This document shows, piece after piece, positions 8,898-19,500 of a stretch of 64,000 bases of DNA (position 1 is the stretch's first letter; every line of letters starts with the position of its first letter). The translations under genes were made by a program, and so were the position numbers. The DNA comes from Acrasis kona. Lineage: Eukaryota > Heterolobosea > Eutetramitea > Acrasida > Acrasidae. Below the pieces are notes generated by a model that ran no database searches, was not told where the DNA came from, and saw nothing but the letters and a program-made list of their open reading frames with translations. The stretch is from NCBI GenBank assembly GCA_026419775.2, contig JAOPGA020001391.1, positions 1 through 64,000 on the forward strand. The letters run 5' to 3'.

Positions 8898-10487
8898 TTA
8901 TTTCTCTTGATATGTATTGACCTTAAATCCATCCTTCACGTGTAGATTGCCGTTCACAGCACATTCCTTGTGTGATTTCTTACAATATCTTACAAAAGCA
9001 AAAAAAACATCGGATTTGGACAACACCACAGACATGCACTTTATTCTTCCGTATTGATTAAACACTCGATATACATCATCAACCGTCGTATGAGAACGTT
9101 TACAAACATAGATTGTATCTGTCGGGTCACCTTTAAACGAAAATACTTTTATTGTTGGTGAATGTTCGTGCATGTGCTCCAAAGCCTTTTGTGAGTCTTC
9201 TGGGGAACTAAAAGTAGCATAAACCTTATTTTCGTTATTCTTGTAAATGTGAGTGGGACACATCTTTTTTAACTTCTTCCACCCTGCATTATTTAATTGT
9301 TGAAATGTGAGGCTGTATCCATAGATCGGTACGGATATGTTTTTGGTTTGTTTGAAATCATTTTGACTGGTAGTGAGTGAAATGTTATTTACCGACTGGA
9401 TAATGTCATCGAGTTCATCTTTTTCGTCATTCTCTATTGTAGTGAAATGTTGAGGTGTGGTTGTGGTTGGAAGAGATTCTGACTCCTTCACATGACCATC
9501 ATCAGGATGTTGATCATGGGTGGTGTCTTTTGGTTCTGTAATGTTTTGCTTTAATTCGATCCATTGGTCTTTACTTTCAGTGTTGGTTGTTTCTTGTATG
9601 TAATGGAATTTCTCTCCCTTTAGGTCAAACGAAGAACTTGGTTGGTTGGAGTATGTTGATTTGGTGTTTCTCTTTGGTTCAGTTTCGGTTTTGATTTCCA
9701 CTTCTTCTGGTACGTATGCGTTGTTTTCTATAATTGTTACTTTGTTGTCTTGTAGGAGAGATTTAATGTGCTCAAACACTCTTTTGGCTATTTCATCGCG
9801 TTCTGAATCGTCAGCGTTGTTTGAGTGGCCTAGTACACGGTTCATAAGGATTTCATGTGTTGAGGAAAAATCATGAATGTCTTTTTTGAAAAGTTGCTTG
9901 TAATTGTTAGTGACCAGGTATGAAATTAGGATTGACTCTAATTGGTATGCTTTTACTTCTTCATTGTGCTTGAGAGCAATGTAAGCTAATTTTTGTTTGT
10001 TTCTCCACATGTTCCTGACGCATCCATACAACATGCTAGAATTTGAATTTAAGAAGCTGTCGCGGTGGTGTTTGATTCTATTATCGTCTCCTTTGCCAAT
10101 GTATATTGTTGAATTGATTACCGCTTCCATGCCAGTTCTTTTTTCGTACTCGTCAAGGTTGAAATAAAGATAGGTGTACCAATTTGTGTCCTCTTGTGAT
10201 ATTGTGCTTTTGATGGGTTTTGAGACGTGAATTTGAGATCCTTCAAGTACATTTTTGATGTCCGTTATCATATGAGTTCTGTTCCTATTCTTACAACCAC
10301 CAACATCTTTATGGACAATACCTTTTAATAAAGGATGACTGTCAATAATGTCTCTAATTTTCTTCAATCCTAACTCATTTGATATAAACAATGGAATTTG
10401 ATCACTTTTACACTCCAATTGATGCTCAATAACGCTTACCTCTACTTCGCAGTGGAAAGAACACTTGGGACAAACAAAGAACTGCAT
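8898..10487 (-). CDS. Zinc-finger, GIY-YIG nuclease-like and RRM-like fusion protein
   Basis: Single exon, 529 residues, from ATG 10487. Residues 6-26 form a C-x2-C...H-x3-C zinc finger (CPKC, CSF, HQLEC). Residues about 104-200 match the GIY-YIG domain of the ANKLE1/LEM-3 type: YTYLYF, then IYIGKGDDNRIKHH, VRNMWRNKQK, and the helix AYQLESILISYL, whose Glu is the likely catalytic acid. A long polar linker follows. The C-terminal 140 residues hold RRM-like strands (KVYATFSSPEDSQKALEHM; DTIYVCKRSHTTVDDVYRVF; FFAFVRYCKKS). LEM-3/ANKLE1 enzymes cut branched DNA and chromatin bridges. The RNA-binding-like tail is unusual. Nuclease identity is by motif only. Confidence 0.75.
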   Translation of the reverse strand: MQFFVCPKCSFHCEVEVSVIEHQLECKSDQIPLFISNELGLKKIRDIIDSHPLLKGIVHKDVGGCKNRNRTHMITDIKNVLEGSQIHVSKPIKSTISQEDTNWYTYLYFNLDEYEKRTGMEAVINSTIYIGKGDDNRIKHHRDSFLNSNSSMLYGCVRNMWRNKQKLAYIALKHNEEVKAYQLESILISYLVTNNYKQLFKKDIHDFSSTHEILMNRVLGHSNNADDSERDEIAKRVFEHIKSLLQDNKVTIIENNAYVPEEVEIKTETEPKRNTKSTYSNQPSSSFDLKGEKFHYIQETTNTESKDQWIELKQNITEPKDTTHDQHPDDGHVKESESLPTTTTPQHFTTIENDEKDELDDIIQSVNNISLTTSQNDFKQTKNISVPIYGYSLTFQQLNNAGWKKLKKMCPTHIYKNNENKVYATFSSPEDSQKALEHMHEHSPTIKVFSFKGDPTDTIYVCKRSHTTVDDVYRVFNQYGRIKCMSVVLSKSDVFFAFVRYCKKSHKECAVNGNLHVKDGFKVNTYQEK

Positions 10488-10504
10488 AGCTAATTTTATA
10501 TTTA

Positions 10505-10912
10505 TTACAATGTTTTGAGTTCTTCTGCAAACTCTTCGTTATTACCAATTTCTTGTTTGATTGAATCAAGTAGTACTTGAAAAACGTCGTTCCTACCATT
10601 CATGACATCACATCTTTCTATAGCGGACTGTTGAACAGTGCTCATAAATTGAGATGGGGATGTGCCATTATCTATATGATCGATAACTTGTGGCGGTATA
10701 GGTACATCGTATGCTCTTCCGACATTTTTTACAGCGTTATAATTTTCGACTAGTTTATTTAGTTTAAAAAACCAAGTCGCCTCCGAATCGCTTGTGAAGT
10801 TTTCAATCATTATATTCAATTCGCTTAACGTATTTACAGTGTCGAGAATGCCACGTTCTAATTGTTCTAAAGATATCTTTTTCTGTTCATCTGTATATGT
10901 GTGTTGGTTCAT
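10505..10912 (-). CDS. MED10: Mediator complex subunit 10
   Basis: Single exon of about 135 residues from ATG 10912 (MNQHTYTDEQKKISLEQLER). It is mostly helical. The segments FFKLNKLVENYNAVKNVG, VPIPPQVIDHIDNGTSPSQF and the closing helix match the order in MED10, including the conserved 'vPlevleyID.GrNP' type motif. MED10 sits in the middle module of Mediator, which links transcription factors to RNA polymerase II. It is divergent from ALG8, with only 21 bases between the two ATGs. The open frame extends to a GTG at 10930, which is not used here. Confidence 0.8.
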   Translation of the reverse strand: MNQHTYTDEQKKISLEQLERGILDTVNTLSELNIMIENFTSDSEATWFFKLNKLVENYNAVKNVGRAYDVPIPPQVIDHIDNGTSPSQFMSTVQQSAIERCDVMNGRNDVFQVLLDSIKQEIGNNEEFAEELKTL

Positions 10913-10933
10913 TGTTTGCAGATCAACCACGAA

Positions 10934-12583
10934 ATGAAGTTGTCTTCAGAGTATTCTATTCTGTTCATATCTTTGGCATGCCTCAAATATTTATTTATAC
11001 CCGCTTAGTAAGTACTCTGAAGTGTTTATCTAAACAACAATAGTTTTTCAACAGACTTTGAGGTTCATCGAAACTGGCTTGCCATAACACACTCATTACC
11101 AATAACAAAATGGTATTTTGACGAGACGTCACCAAACGCATCTTTGGACTACCCACCATTTTTTGCTTGGTTCGAATATGCTTTATCACAAATTGCCACA
11201 ATGTTCGATTATGGGATGTTAAAAGTAGAAAATGTGAACTATCAATCTGAAAGAACTATTTTATTCCAAAGACTTAGTGTTATTTTAATTTCAGATTTGG
11301 TTTATTACAGTTCACTCATCAAATTCTTCCACTTCCACCTGAAGAACGGAATCTCCAAAACAATGTTTTGGTGGATCATAGCAATAACTTTCTGCTCTCC
11401 TTCATTGATTATTGTTGATAGTAAGTTAACCTAACTGCATTTCCTCATAACGATCTCAGATATTCACTTTCAGTACAATGGACTATTATTTGGAATACAA
11501 ATACTATCTCTAAGTTATGCTCAAGAAGTAAGTACATTTAACTTCAATACTTTAAATCAGCAATAACAGAACAAATTACTTTTGAGTGGAATAATGTTTG
11601 CTATTTTGTTAAACTTTAAGCACATTTATTTATATGCAGCACCTGCATATTTTTTGTTTTTATTGTACCACTATTGCATTCACAAACAACATTTTTCAAC
11701 GTCCAAGTTTCTTAAACTTGGATCCTGTGTGATTATAGTGTTCTTAATAAGCTTCCTTCCATTTGTCCTATATTCTCAAATTTTAGATCCTAAACCTCAC
11801 ATCTCATCGCAGGTCAAACAAATTTTGAGTAGAATGTTTCCATTTGAGAGAGGATTGACACATGCTTATTGGGCACCGAACTTTTGGGCAATCTACAACT
11901 TTGTTGATAAAATGTTGGTTGGATTTGCAAAAGTCATTTTAAAGAAGGAATTTATTGGCGCATCAAGTTTTTCTGGTGGTTTAGTTGGTCTTAATCAAGG
12001 ATCTCATGCAGTTCTACCTTCAGTAAGTCCAGGTGCTACAATCATTCTTTCTGGTGTCACGGCCACTATTTCTTGTATTCTTGTGTTATATAAAAAGAAG
12101 AGGAGCTCTGATAGTGGTAGGACGTTGATCGAATGTGTTGTAAATAGTTCGTTCGCATTCTTCTTGTTTGGTTGGCACGTACATGAGAAAGCTGTCATTA
12201 TGATGCTTGTTCCAATGGGATTGCTTATTGTAAAGGGAAGCAATCTTTGTCGAACTCAGTTAAAATGGTTCTCGTTTGCAAGTATTGTTGGGTGTTATTC
12301 ACTGTTCCCTTTGTTATACCAACCAATGGTGATACCTATACGGTGGATGTTACTCTTGGTTCACATCTTCATGTTACTTACATTTTGGTCACGATTTGGA
12401 TCAGGTCACATTTTCAACAAATTTGAAACGCTATACCTTTATGGTCTAATTATAATTGAAATCTACTCGGTGTTCATCAACAACTTGATCCTACCTCAAC
12501 TCCCATTCCTACCGCTCATGATCACCTCAGTTTATTGTTCATTAGGAATCATCCACACATACATCAAAATGATATTAATATAA
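10934..12583 (+). CDS. ALG8: Dolichyl-P-Glc: Glc1Man9GlcNAc2-PP-dolichol alpha-1,3-glucosyltransferase
   Basis: Four exons: 10934-11007, 11044-11420, 11460-11527 and 11570-12583, with introns of 36, 39 and 42 nt, all GTAAGT...AG. The 510-residue product begins with a hydrophobic signal anchor. It carries the ALG6/ALG8 hallmarks: [60 protein letters not shown]-like [20 protein letters not shown], and FGWHVHEKA. It resembles ALG8 more than ALG6 ([26 protein letters not shown]). The enzyme adds the second glucose to the lipid-linked oligosaccharide in the ER lumen for N-glycosylation. Its 3' end lies 24 bases from the convergent mutase gene. Confidence 0.93.
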
Positions 12584-12606
12584 ATCTATTTTTATTATCC
12601 CAATGA

Positions 12607-14941
12607 TTAAGCTTCTTGTAATCTCTTTTCCAAACACTCCAAAACAGAATTTGCAGCAGAAGGAATCTTCGTGCCAGGACCAAACACCAACGAAACACCA
12701 GTCTGATACAACATTTCATAATCTTGTTGAGGAATCACGCCACCAGCAATCACCAACACATTCTTATGCAATTCTTGTTTCGAAAGTTCTTCGATTAATG
12801 CAGGAATCAACGTCTTGTGACCAGCAGCTTGACTACTCACGCCGACCACATGCACATCATTATCGACGGCTTGTCTCGCGACCTCCTTCGGCGTTTGGAA
12901 CAACGGACCCACATCCACATCAAATCCCAAATCAGCGAATCCACTGCTAATGACCTTTGCCCCCCGATCGTGACCGTCCTGTCCCATTTTACAGACCAAT
13001 ATACGAGGCCTTCGTCCGTGCTTATCTGCGAATGCGTTCACTCGTTCTCTCACGGAGCTAATGTCCGAATGATCCTGACCGTATGCTCCAATGTAGGCGC
13101 CGCTCACGACTTGACTGTTTGGAGAATGTCTGCCCCACACTTGTTCCAATGCGTAAGAAATCTCTCCCACTGTACATCTGGCCCTTGCTGCACGAATGGC
13201 CAATCCCATTAAATTCGTATCTGCATTGAACGGTTCGTTATCGGATCGTTGTCTGGTGGCTTCGTTTTGTAGAGCAGTCAAGCACTCTGCCACTTGTTCT
13301 TCGCTTCTGGTCTCCCTGATTCGATTCAAAAGTTCGATTTGTCCATTTCTGACTTTTTGATTGTCGATTTGAAGTACTTCGACTTGATCGTCGTTCGATG
13401 ATGTTGATGATGATGGATTGGATGCGACTTGGTACTTGTTGACTCCCACAATGACTTCTGCTCTCGAATCAATCTTTGCTTGTTTTCTGGTGGCCGCTTC
13501 TTCGATTTTGTTTTTTGGCATTCCCGTTTCGATCGCTTTCGTCATTCCTCCCATTTGTTCCACTTCTTGAATGATTTGATCGGCCACTTGATACAAATCA
13601 TTTGTTAATTTTTCCATCATGTAACTTCCTCCCCATGGATCCACCACATGAGTGATTCCCGTTTCTTCCTGTAGAATGAGTTGAGTGTTGCGTGCTAACC
13701 TGGAACTGAATTCTGTGGGTAGGCCGATGGCTTCGTCGAATGAGTTGGTGTGAAGGGATTGCGTGCCGCCCATTGCTGCTGCCATGGCCTCTATGGTGGT
13801 TCTTATGATGTTATTGTATGGATCTTGTTCGGTGAGCGAGTAACCGCTGGTTTGACAATGTGTCCTTAGCATCAAGCTCTTGTCTGATTTTGGAGTGAAT
13901 TTATTTTTGATGTAATGGGCCCATAGTCTTCTTGCGGCTCTTAATTTGGCGACTTCTACGTAAAAGTTCATTCCTATTCCAAAGAAGAATGAAAAACGTG
14001 GTGCTACTTGGTCGACTGTACATCCTGCCTTGACACCACAACGAACGTATTCTAATCCGTCGGCTATGGTGAAGGCCAACTCTAGAGCTGTTGAGGCACC
14101 TGCTTCTTGTAGATGGTATCCACTGATGGAGATGGAATTGTACTTTGGCATGTTGTTGGACGTGTAGCTCATAATGTCACCAATGATGCGCATGGAAGGT
14201 TCTGGTGGATAAATGTAAGTGTTTCTGACCATGAACTCTTTGAGAATGTCATTTTGGATGGTTCCTGTTAATAGTTCTTGTTTGACTCCTTGTTCTTCGG
14301 CAGCTACTACGTACATGGCAAGTACTGGTAATACGGCACCGTTCATTGTCATTGACACGCTCATTTTGTCTAGAGGTATGCCGTCAAATAGAATCTTCAT
14401 GTCTTCTACAGAATCAATAGCTACACCTGCCATTCCTACATCACCCTTGACGCGGTCGTGATCAGAATCATATCCTCTATGAGTGGCCAAATCAAACGCA
14501 ACGGAAAGACCCATTTGACCCTTAGATAGTGCCTTTTTGTAGAATTGATTGCTTTCTTGAGCTGTTGAGAACCCGGCATATTGCCTCACGGTCCATGGTC
14601 TATGTGTGTACATTGTTGCATGTGGACCCCTAGTATATGGGAACGTTCCACAACTTAATTCCTCCTCAGTGACATTGCTTGCCAAATCCTGACTTGTATA
14701 AACAGGTTTAACTTCTATTCCCTTAAAATTTGGTGAGCGCAATAATACATTAAATTCTTACATCTTCAGTTTTACGAAAAATGGTCTCTATTGGTGTGTC
14801 CCTCAATTCTTTTTTTGCCAACTTTAACCATGACTCTGGGACATTTGATGCCAATCTCATCTGTACGCTCACATTCTTATGCCTGCTAACCTTGAACAAG
14901 CACTGCCTTGAACGAGCTGCAATCATTGCAATCAAAATCAA
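12607..14941 (-). CDS. MUT: Methylmalonyl-CoA mutase, mitochondrial
   Basis: Two exons, 14762-14941 and 12607-14721, join over a 40-nt intron (14722-14761, GTAAGA...TTTAAG) to give about 764 residues, the usual length. The N-terminus is basic ([17 protein letters not shown]), as for mitochondrial import. The catalytic barrel shows [35 protein letters not shown] and [19 protein letters not shown]. The C-terminal cobalamin domain has the base-off B12 motif GQDGHDRGA (DxHxxG) with later SQAAGH and GG motifs. The enzyme turns (R)-methylmalonyl-CoA into succinyl-CoA in propionate, odd-chain and branched amino acid breakdown. All key segments are intact. Confidence 0.96.
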
Positions 14942-15176
14942 AATTCATCGGCAGTTACAATTGAAAACGGAGTCGTGATTCAGAGAGCACACAAACTCCC
15001 ATCAACTCACACATCCCATAGAAATTCACGACTGCAACGATGTTTAAAAGCGAGCTATCGTGATTAAAGTAATTCAACAGTTTTGTCAAGGACAAATCAC
15101 GAGAATCAGTTTGTCGCTTGGCTTTTCTTATATACTACTAGGGACTCCGACCCTTACCGTATGTACCTACTAGAGT
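14942..15176. other. Upstream region of the mutase gene, no gene seen
   Basis: AT-rich sequence upstream of the mutase start. I see no coding frame with support here. A second stretch, 15336-15688, is equally empty apart from the leader of the LRR gene. Confidence 0.4.
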
Positions 15177-15335
15177 ATGAAAAGTCAATCTCGCATACAG
15201 CGACTGTTACTTTTAGTTAATGCTTTTCATATTGATGTATTGCATTCAGTTCGAACAATTAATTCTGATGCATTTATTCGTCCTTATTTTGGACATTACA
15301 TTGATGAGATTGGATTGAGGGCAGAGGAAATGTGA
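15177..15335 (+). CDS. Possible small ORF or gene relic
   Basis: ATG 15177 opens a clean 52-residue frame (MKSQSRIQRLLLLVNAFHID at the start, PYFGHYIDEIGLRAEEM at the end). The amino acid composition is protein-like, but there is no recognised motif, no splice continuation and no nearby polyadenylation signal. It lies alone in a 740-base gap. It may be a true short gene, an exon or a relic. Confidence 0.25.
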   Translation: MKSQSRIQRLLLLVNAFHIDVLHSVRTINSDAFIRPYFGHYIDEIGLRAEEM

Positions 15336-15688
15336 TACATGGAACTGAGGATGATAATTTCAGGATTTAACAGCTATTCCATTTGATTCATAAGGATTGT
15401 TGTAAAAGTAGGATTACACAAGTTCAAATGTAGCATGTAGTCATTATTCCTATTGCAGCTTTGATTTGTACCATCAAAATCAGGACAAATTTTCAACTAC
15501 AACTTATTGAACATAATGAATACTTGCTACTTGTGCCTTTGATGTAGAACTACTAGATTACCTTAAGTAAATTATGTAACCTAAGTAGATTACATTATCA
15601 AGACTCAAGTTTTCAAACTTAATATAAGTAAGTACATATAAAAACAACAAACGTTTCAGCGGAGAGATAAGAGTTTCGTCCGGTGAAG

Positions 15689-16552
15689 ATGAACAAGATT
15701 TTTGTTTTTGACTGTGAGGATATTCTTCTTTATATTGCATCTTTTATGTGCACAAGAAGTTGGATTGCGTTATGTAGTACGTGCACCGATATCAACAAAT
15801 ATAGTAGGAACCCGATAGCGAATAAATACAAAAAGTACAGTGTTCGCGAAGAAATAAAGGATGCAGACATACCAAAAGAATGTCTTGAGGGAATACACAC
15901 TTTATGCTTGGGTTATCGCTCTAAAATCACCGGTGAATTATTCATTCATCTGAAAGGAATACATACTCTCGAAATATCTTATTGCGAACAAATGACCGAT
16001 AAAGTATTCGTTCATCTGAAAGGTATACATACTCTTAAAATGAGATATTGCGAACAAATAACCGATGAAGCATTTGTTCACCTCGAAGGTATACATACTC
16101 TCAACATATTTAATTGCAAAAAAATAACCGATAAAGCATTTGTTCATCTCAAAGGTATACATACTCTCGACATATCTTATTGCGAAAAAATAACCGATGC
16201 AGCATTTGTTCACCTCGAAGGTATACACACTCTCGACATATTTGATTGCCGACAAATAACCGATGCAGCATTTGTTCATCTCAAAGGTATACATACTCTT
16301 AAAATGAGATATTGCGAACAAATAACCGATGAAGCATTTGTTCACCTCGAAGGTATACACAGTCTAATGATGATCAATTGTGAACAGATAACCGATGCAG
16401 CATTTGTTCATCTTAAAGGTATACATAATCTTTACATAAGAAGTTGCAAACAAATAACCGATGAAGCATTTGTTCATCTCAAAGGTATACACAGTCTAAT
16501 GATGATCAATTGTAAACAATCGATGCAGTTGTTTGTCAAAGGAATTATATAA
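15689..16552 (+). CDS. F-box-like protein with ten 22-residue LRR-type repeats
   Basis: Translation is taken from ATG 15689 (MNKIFVFDCEDILLYIASFM); the open frame also contains a GTG at 15683. The first 50 residues look like a degenerate F-box (LLYIASFMCTRSWIALCSTC). Ten tandem repeats follow, with consensus GIHTLxIxYCxQITDxAFVH plus LK or LE. They are 66 bp each and nearly identical at DNA level over long stretches. This is the LRR type (cysteine-containing subclass) seen in FBXL-like SCF substrate adaptors. The last repeat is damaged by small deletions and ends MQLFVKGII. Likely a substrate-recognition protein; the target is unknown. Confidence 0.75.
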   Translation: MNKIFVFDCEDILLYIASFMCTRSWIALCSTCTDINKYSRNPIANKYKKYSVREEIKDADIPKECLEGIHTLCLGYRSKITGELFIHLKGIHTLEISYCEQMTDKVFVHLKGIHTLKMRYCEQITDEAFVHLEGIHTLNIFNCKKITDKAFVHLKGIHTLDISYCEKITDAAFVHLEGIHTLDIFDCRQITDAAFVHLKGIHTLKMRYCEQITDEAFVHLEGIHSLMMINCEQITDAAFVHLKGIHNLYIRSCKQITDEAFVHLKGIHSLMMINCKQSMQLFVKGII

Positions 16553-16595
16553 TCACAACACAAATAAAAACAAAATTTAAGAAAACAAGAATATT

Positions 16596-19500
16596 TTATG
16601 TCATATCATATTCAAATCCTGAAAAGGGTGGTTGATTGGAGGGAGTAGACATTGTGGGGGTGGGCGCCTCCATCAACTGATTAATTTCCTTTTGATTTCT
16701 ATCCAATTCATATTTACAAGTATGTAACAAAAACTCTGCTTCCGAAACTAATGCAGGATAAGTCTTACTACAATACAATGCACAATTAGCCACCATCAAC
16801 TCAACATCAGCCAAGAATTCATATTGGTCCTGGTATTGCAAATTTGTTAATTTTCTCTTAATGGTCTGTAGGTCAATTGGATTGGTTACAATTTTTTTGT
16901 AATCTTTGTGCTGAGTCGTATCGACTGGCGCTCTAAATGGAACACTACTGTTACTGTTCCACAACGCATCGAACACTTTACCCAACACACCAGCTAATGC
17001 ATCACCAGTGGTCCTTCTTCTACGTTTCGTTTGTGGTTTTGGAGAAAGATAGTCTGCAGCTTCGTCATCCGGCGGAACAGCACCTGATGATTTTCTCTTT
17101 GCTGTTTTTTTATTACCACCAGAAGAGGCATTGTTGGGTAACGTAATTTTCAGCTTTGTAAAAGATTGATTACTATCACCATCGCTCAATCTTTCGTCTT
17201 CGAACAATTCCTTTACGTTTGGAATATTCGATTTGGAAGAATGGTTGGTACTCGCGCTACCATTCGTAGTAGTAGAAGAAGCAGCACCAGATGAATCAGC
17301 AGCAGTTGCTGGTTTAGGAGCTGGTTTCTTTCTAGGAGCGCTCCTTCGCTTTGGTTTCTCCTTTTTCTGACCAGCTTTCTTAGTCTCGTATTTACCAGTC
17401 GTCAAATCGCTTCTCTTTCTCTTATTAGTATTCTCGTCTGCATTCTGATCTCTTGATTTTTTCCATCTTCTCAACATGTCCTGTAACTTTCGATGTTCGT
17501 TACTACTCCATACGAATCCATTCTCGCCTCCCATTTTTTGTTTTCGCTTATTCGTTTTGACTTGTCTCATTTTTTCCAATCTCTCCTTCTCCTTGATATA
17601 AAAAGCAACTGCGATTGGATCCCTTATGATTTCGGTGTGTGGTCTCGCCACTCCATTTTCGTCCTTTTTTACAATTGTCTTCTTTACGTAAATTCGTTTC
17701 TTCTTTTCTACATTCTCGTTAGAGTTACTTTGATTACCATTTGATTGAGATGTTGACGAGGAAGTGGATGGATTGTTGGATTGATTGTTCTTCTTTTTGC
17801 TCTCCGACGTCACGCTTGCGGTATCTGATTCCGAACCACTGTCATCATCGTCATCGTCATCTTGTTTGGTACTAAACATTCCACCATTATCGAACATACT
17901 GGTCACGTCCTCTTCGTCGTTATTTGGAATCTTTTCTTGATTCTTTTCTGACGTGATTTGTAAATCTTCTTCGTCGCTTTCTTCTCTCAGAATGTCTTGA
18001 TTGATTTCGTCGGCAGTTCTGCTGGTAGCTGCCGCTCTATCTAACGCTGTTTCTTGCTTATTGTCGTTATCGTCATAATACTCGATGCCAGATGCTAATT
18101 TATTTGCTTCTTGAGTAAAAATGTCTTGAAGGACCTGTCTAAATTTGACATTTCTTGCAATTTCCTTCGCATTTTTTTTATTGCTGACGCTAACGAGAGC
18201 ATTGCTGTCCTTGTGTCTACGCGCTTGTTGTTTCTTTTCTGTCCTGCTCATCATTTTGATCTCCTCCTCTGTGAAGTTTGATTTTAGTAGAATTTGTTTC
18301 ATTTCGTGATCGCTCATGGACGGATGCATGGCGTCCGTTTCGGTCTGCACCGCCATTTCGGTCTCTTTTGCTAACCTTTCGATTTCATCTGCTGATAAAT
18401 TTTGATTCACCACGCCCAAGATTTGTAATTTGGCACCATCTTTGCCCTCTCTTGCATTATTAAAGTTTGTTGTTTTGCTCCATGGCGTATTCATGGTCTC
18501 TCTTTCGATGAATCGAATGGCGTCTCTTATGGGACCCTTGCCTTCGTCCAATTGAGAGAAACTCAATTTGAAAGCAACCATGGTCGCCAGCTGAGTGACG
18601 CCATAACGATCCAAACGAGCTTGTCCGCCCACCGTGCTTTCGTTCAAACAAACCATTTCGGGAGTGACCAACTGTTGTAGTTGATCGGTGGTGGGTATCG
18701 GCATTCCTGGCTTTGCTTCCCAACATCCATCGCTCACCTCTCTTTTGAAATCCGCCAGCTCTCTCAATTCCTTACGAATCGTACCGTCTGGATAATCCGG
18801 AAATGCATCTCTGATTTGGTCCATTCTTACTCTCGGACTCCTTCCTATCATTCTTCTTTCGTTAAATTTTTGATGTATGAAGAGCGTGAGTCTGTTCTTG
18901 ATGTAATTATTGGCGCTACGAGAGTTGGGCGCCCATACTTCGACGTGCGGTTGGGTGTGACCCACCGTATAGTTCATTGGAATTTGTCGAATGTAAAATT
19001 TCTCTGATCCATTGTTCGATTTACGAGTGGTGAGCAAAAAGTCCGTATAAGCAGGTTGGTGCTTAAAAATTTGAGCGCTGTACATGTTATTGGAAGATGA
19101 CGTCAAGAATTCGCCATCTTTGAGCGGACCGAATAACGGAACTTCGTCTTGCGATTCTACCAAATCGACGATGCCGTCGTCTACCTTTGGTATTTTACCA
19201 GAGTCATCTGGTGCCTTTTTAAAGTAATTATCAATGATGGTGGCCATTCCGATTTGGTTGAGAACTGGCGGTCTCTCTTCTACGTATTCCATCAGGACTA
19301 CTCTATGGTCGTGCGCGCTCAATTCCGTTTTTTTGGTCATGTTGAAATGTTCCTTTTGTTTCTTTTTTTCTTTTCTTGGCTTGCGCCATACGATTGGAAG
19401 GTTGGTGTTGCGTTGGAATACGTGTTCGCTCCTGTGAAAGTGAATTCGATCTTCGACTGGTACGTGAGTGGGAAAGTAAGCGTCGTCGAGTCGAAGCGCT

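Noticed and set aside
15938-16360. Long minus-strand open frame opposite the LRR repeats (MYTFEVNKCFIGYLF repeats)
   Set aside because: It is the mirror of the 66-bp repeat array, and repeats keep the antisense frame open. The plus strand has the F-box start and the known LRR pattern.
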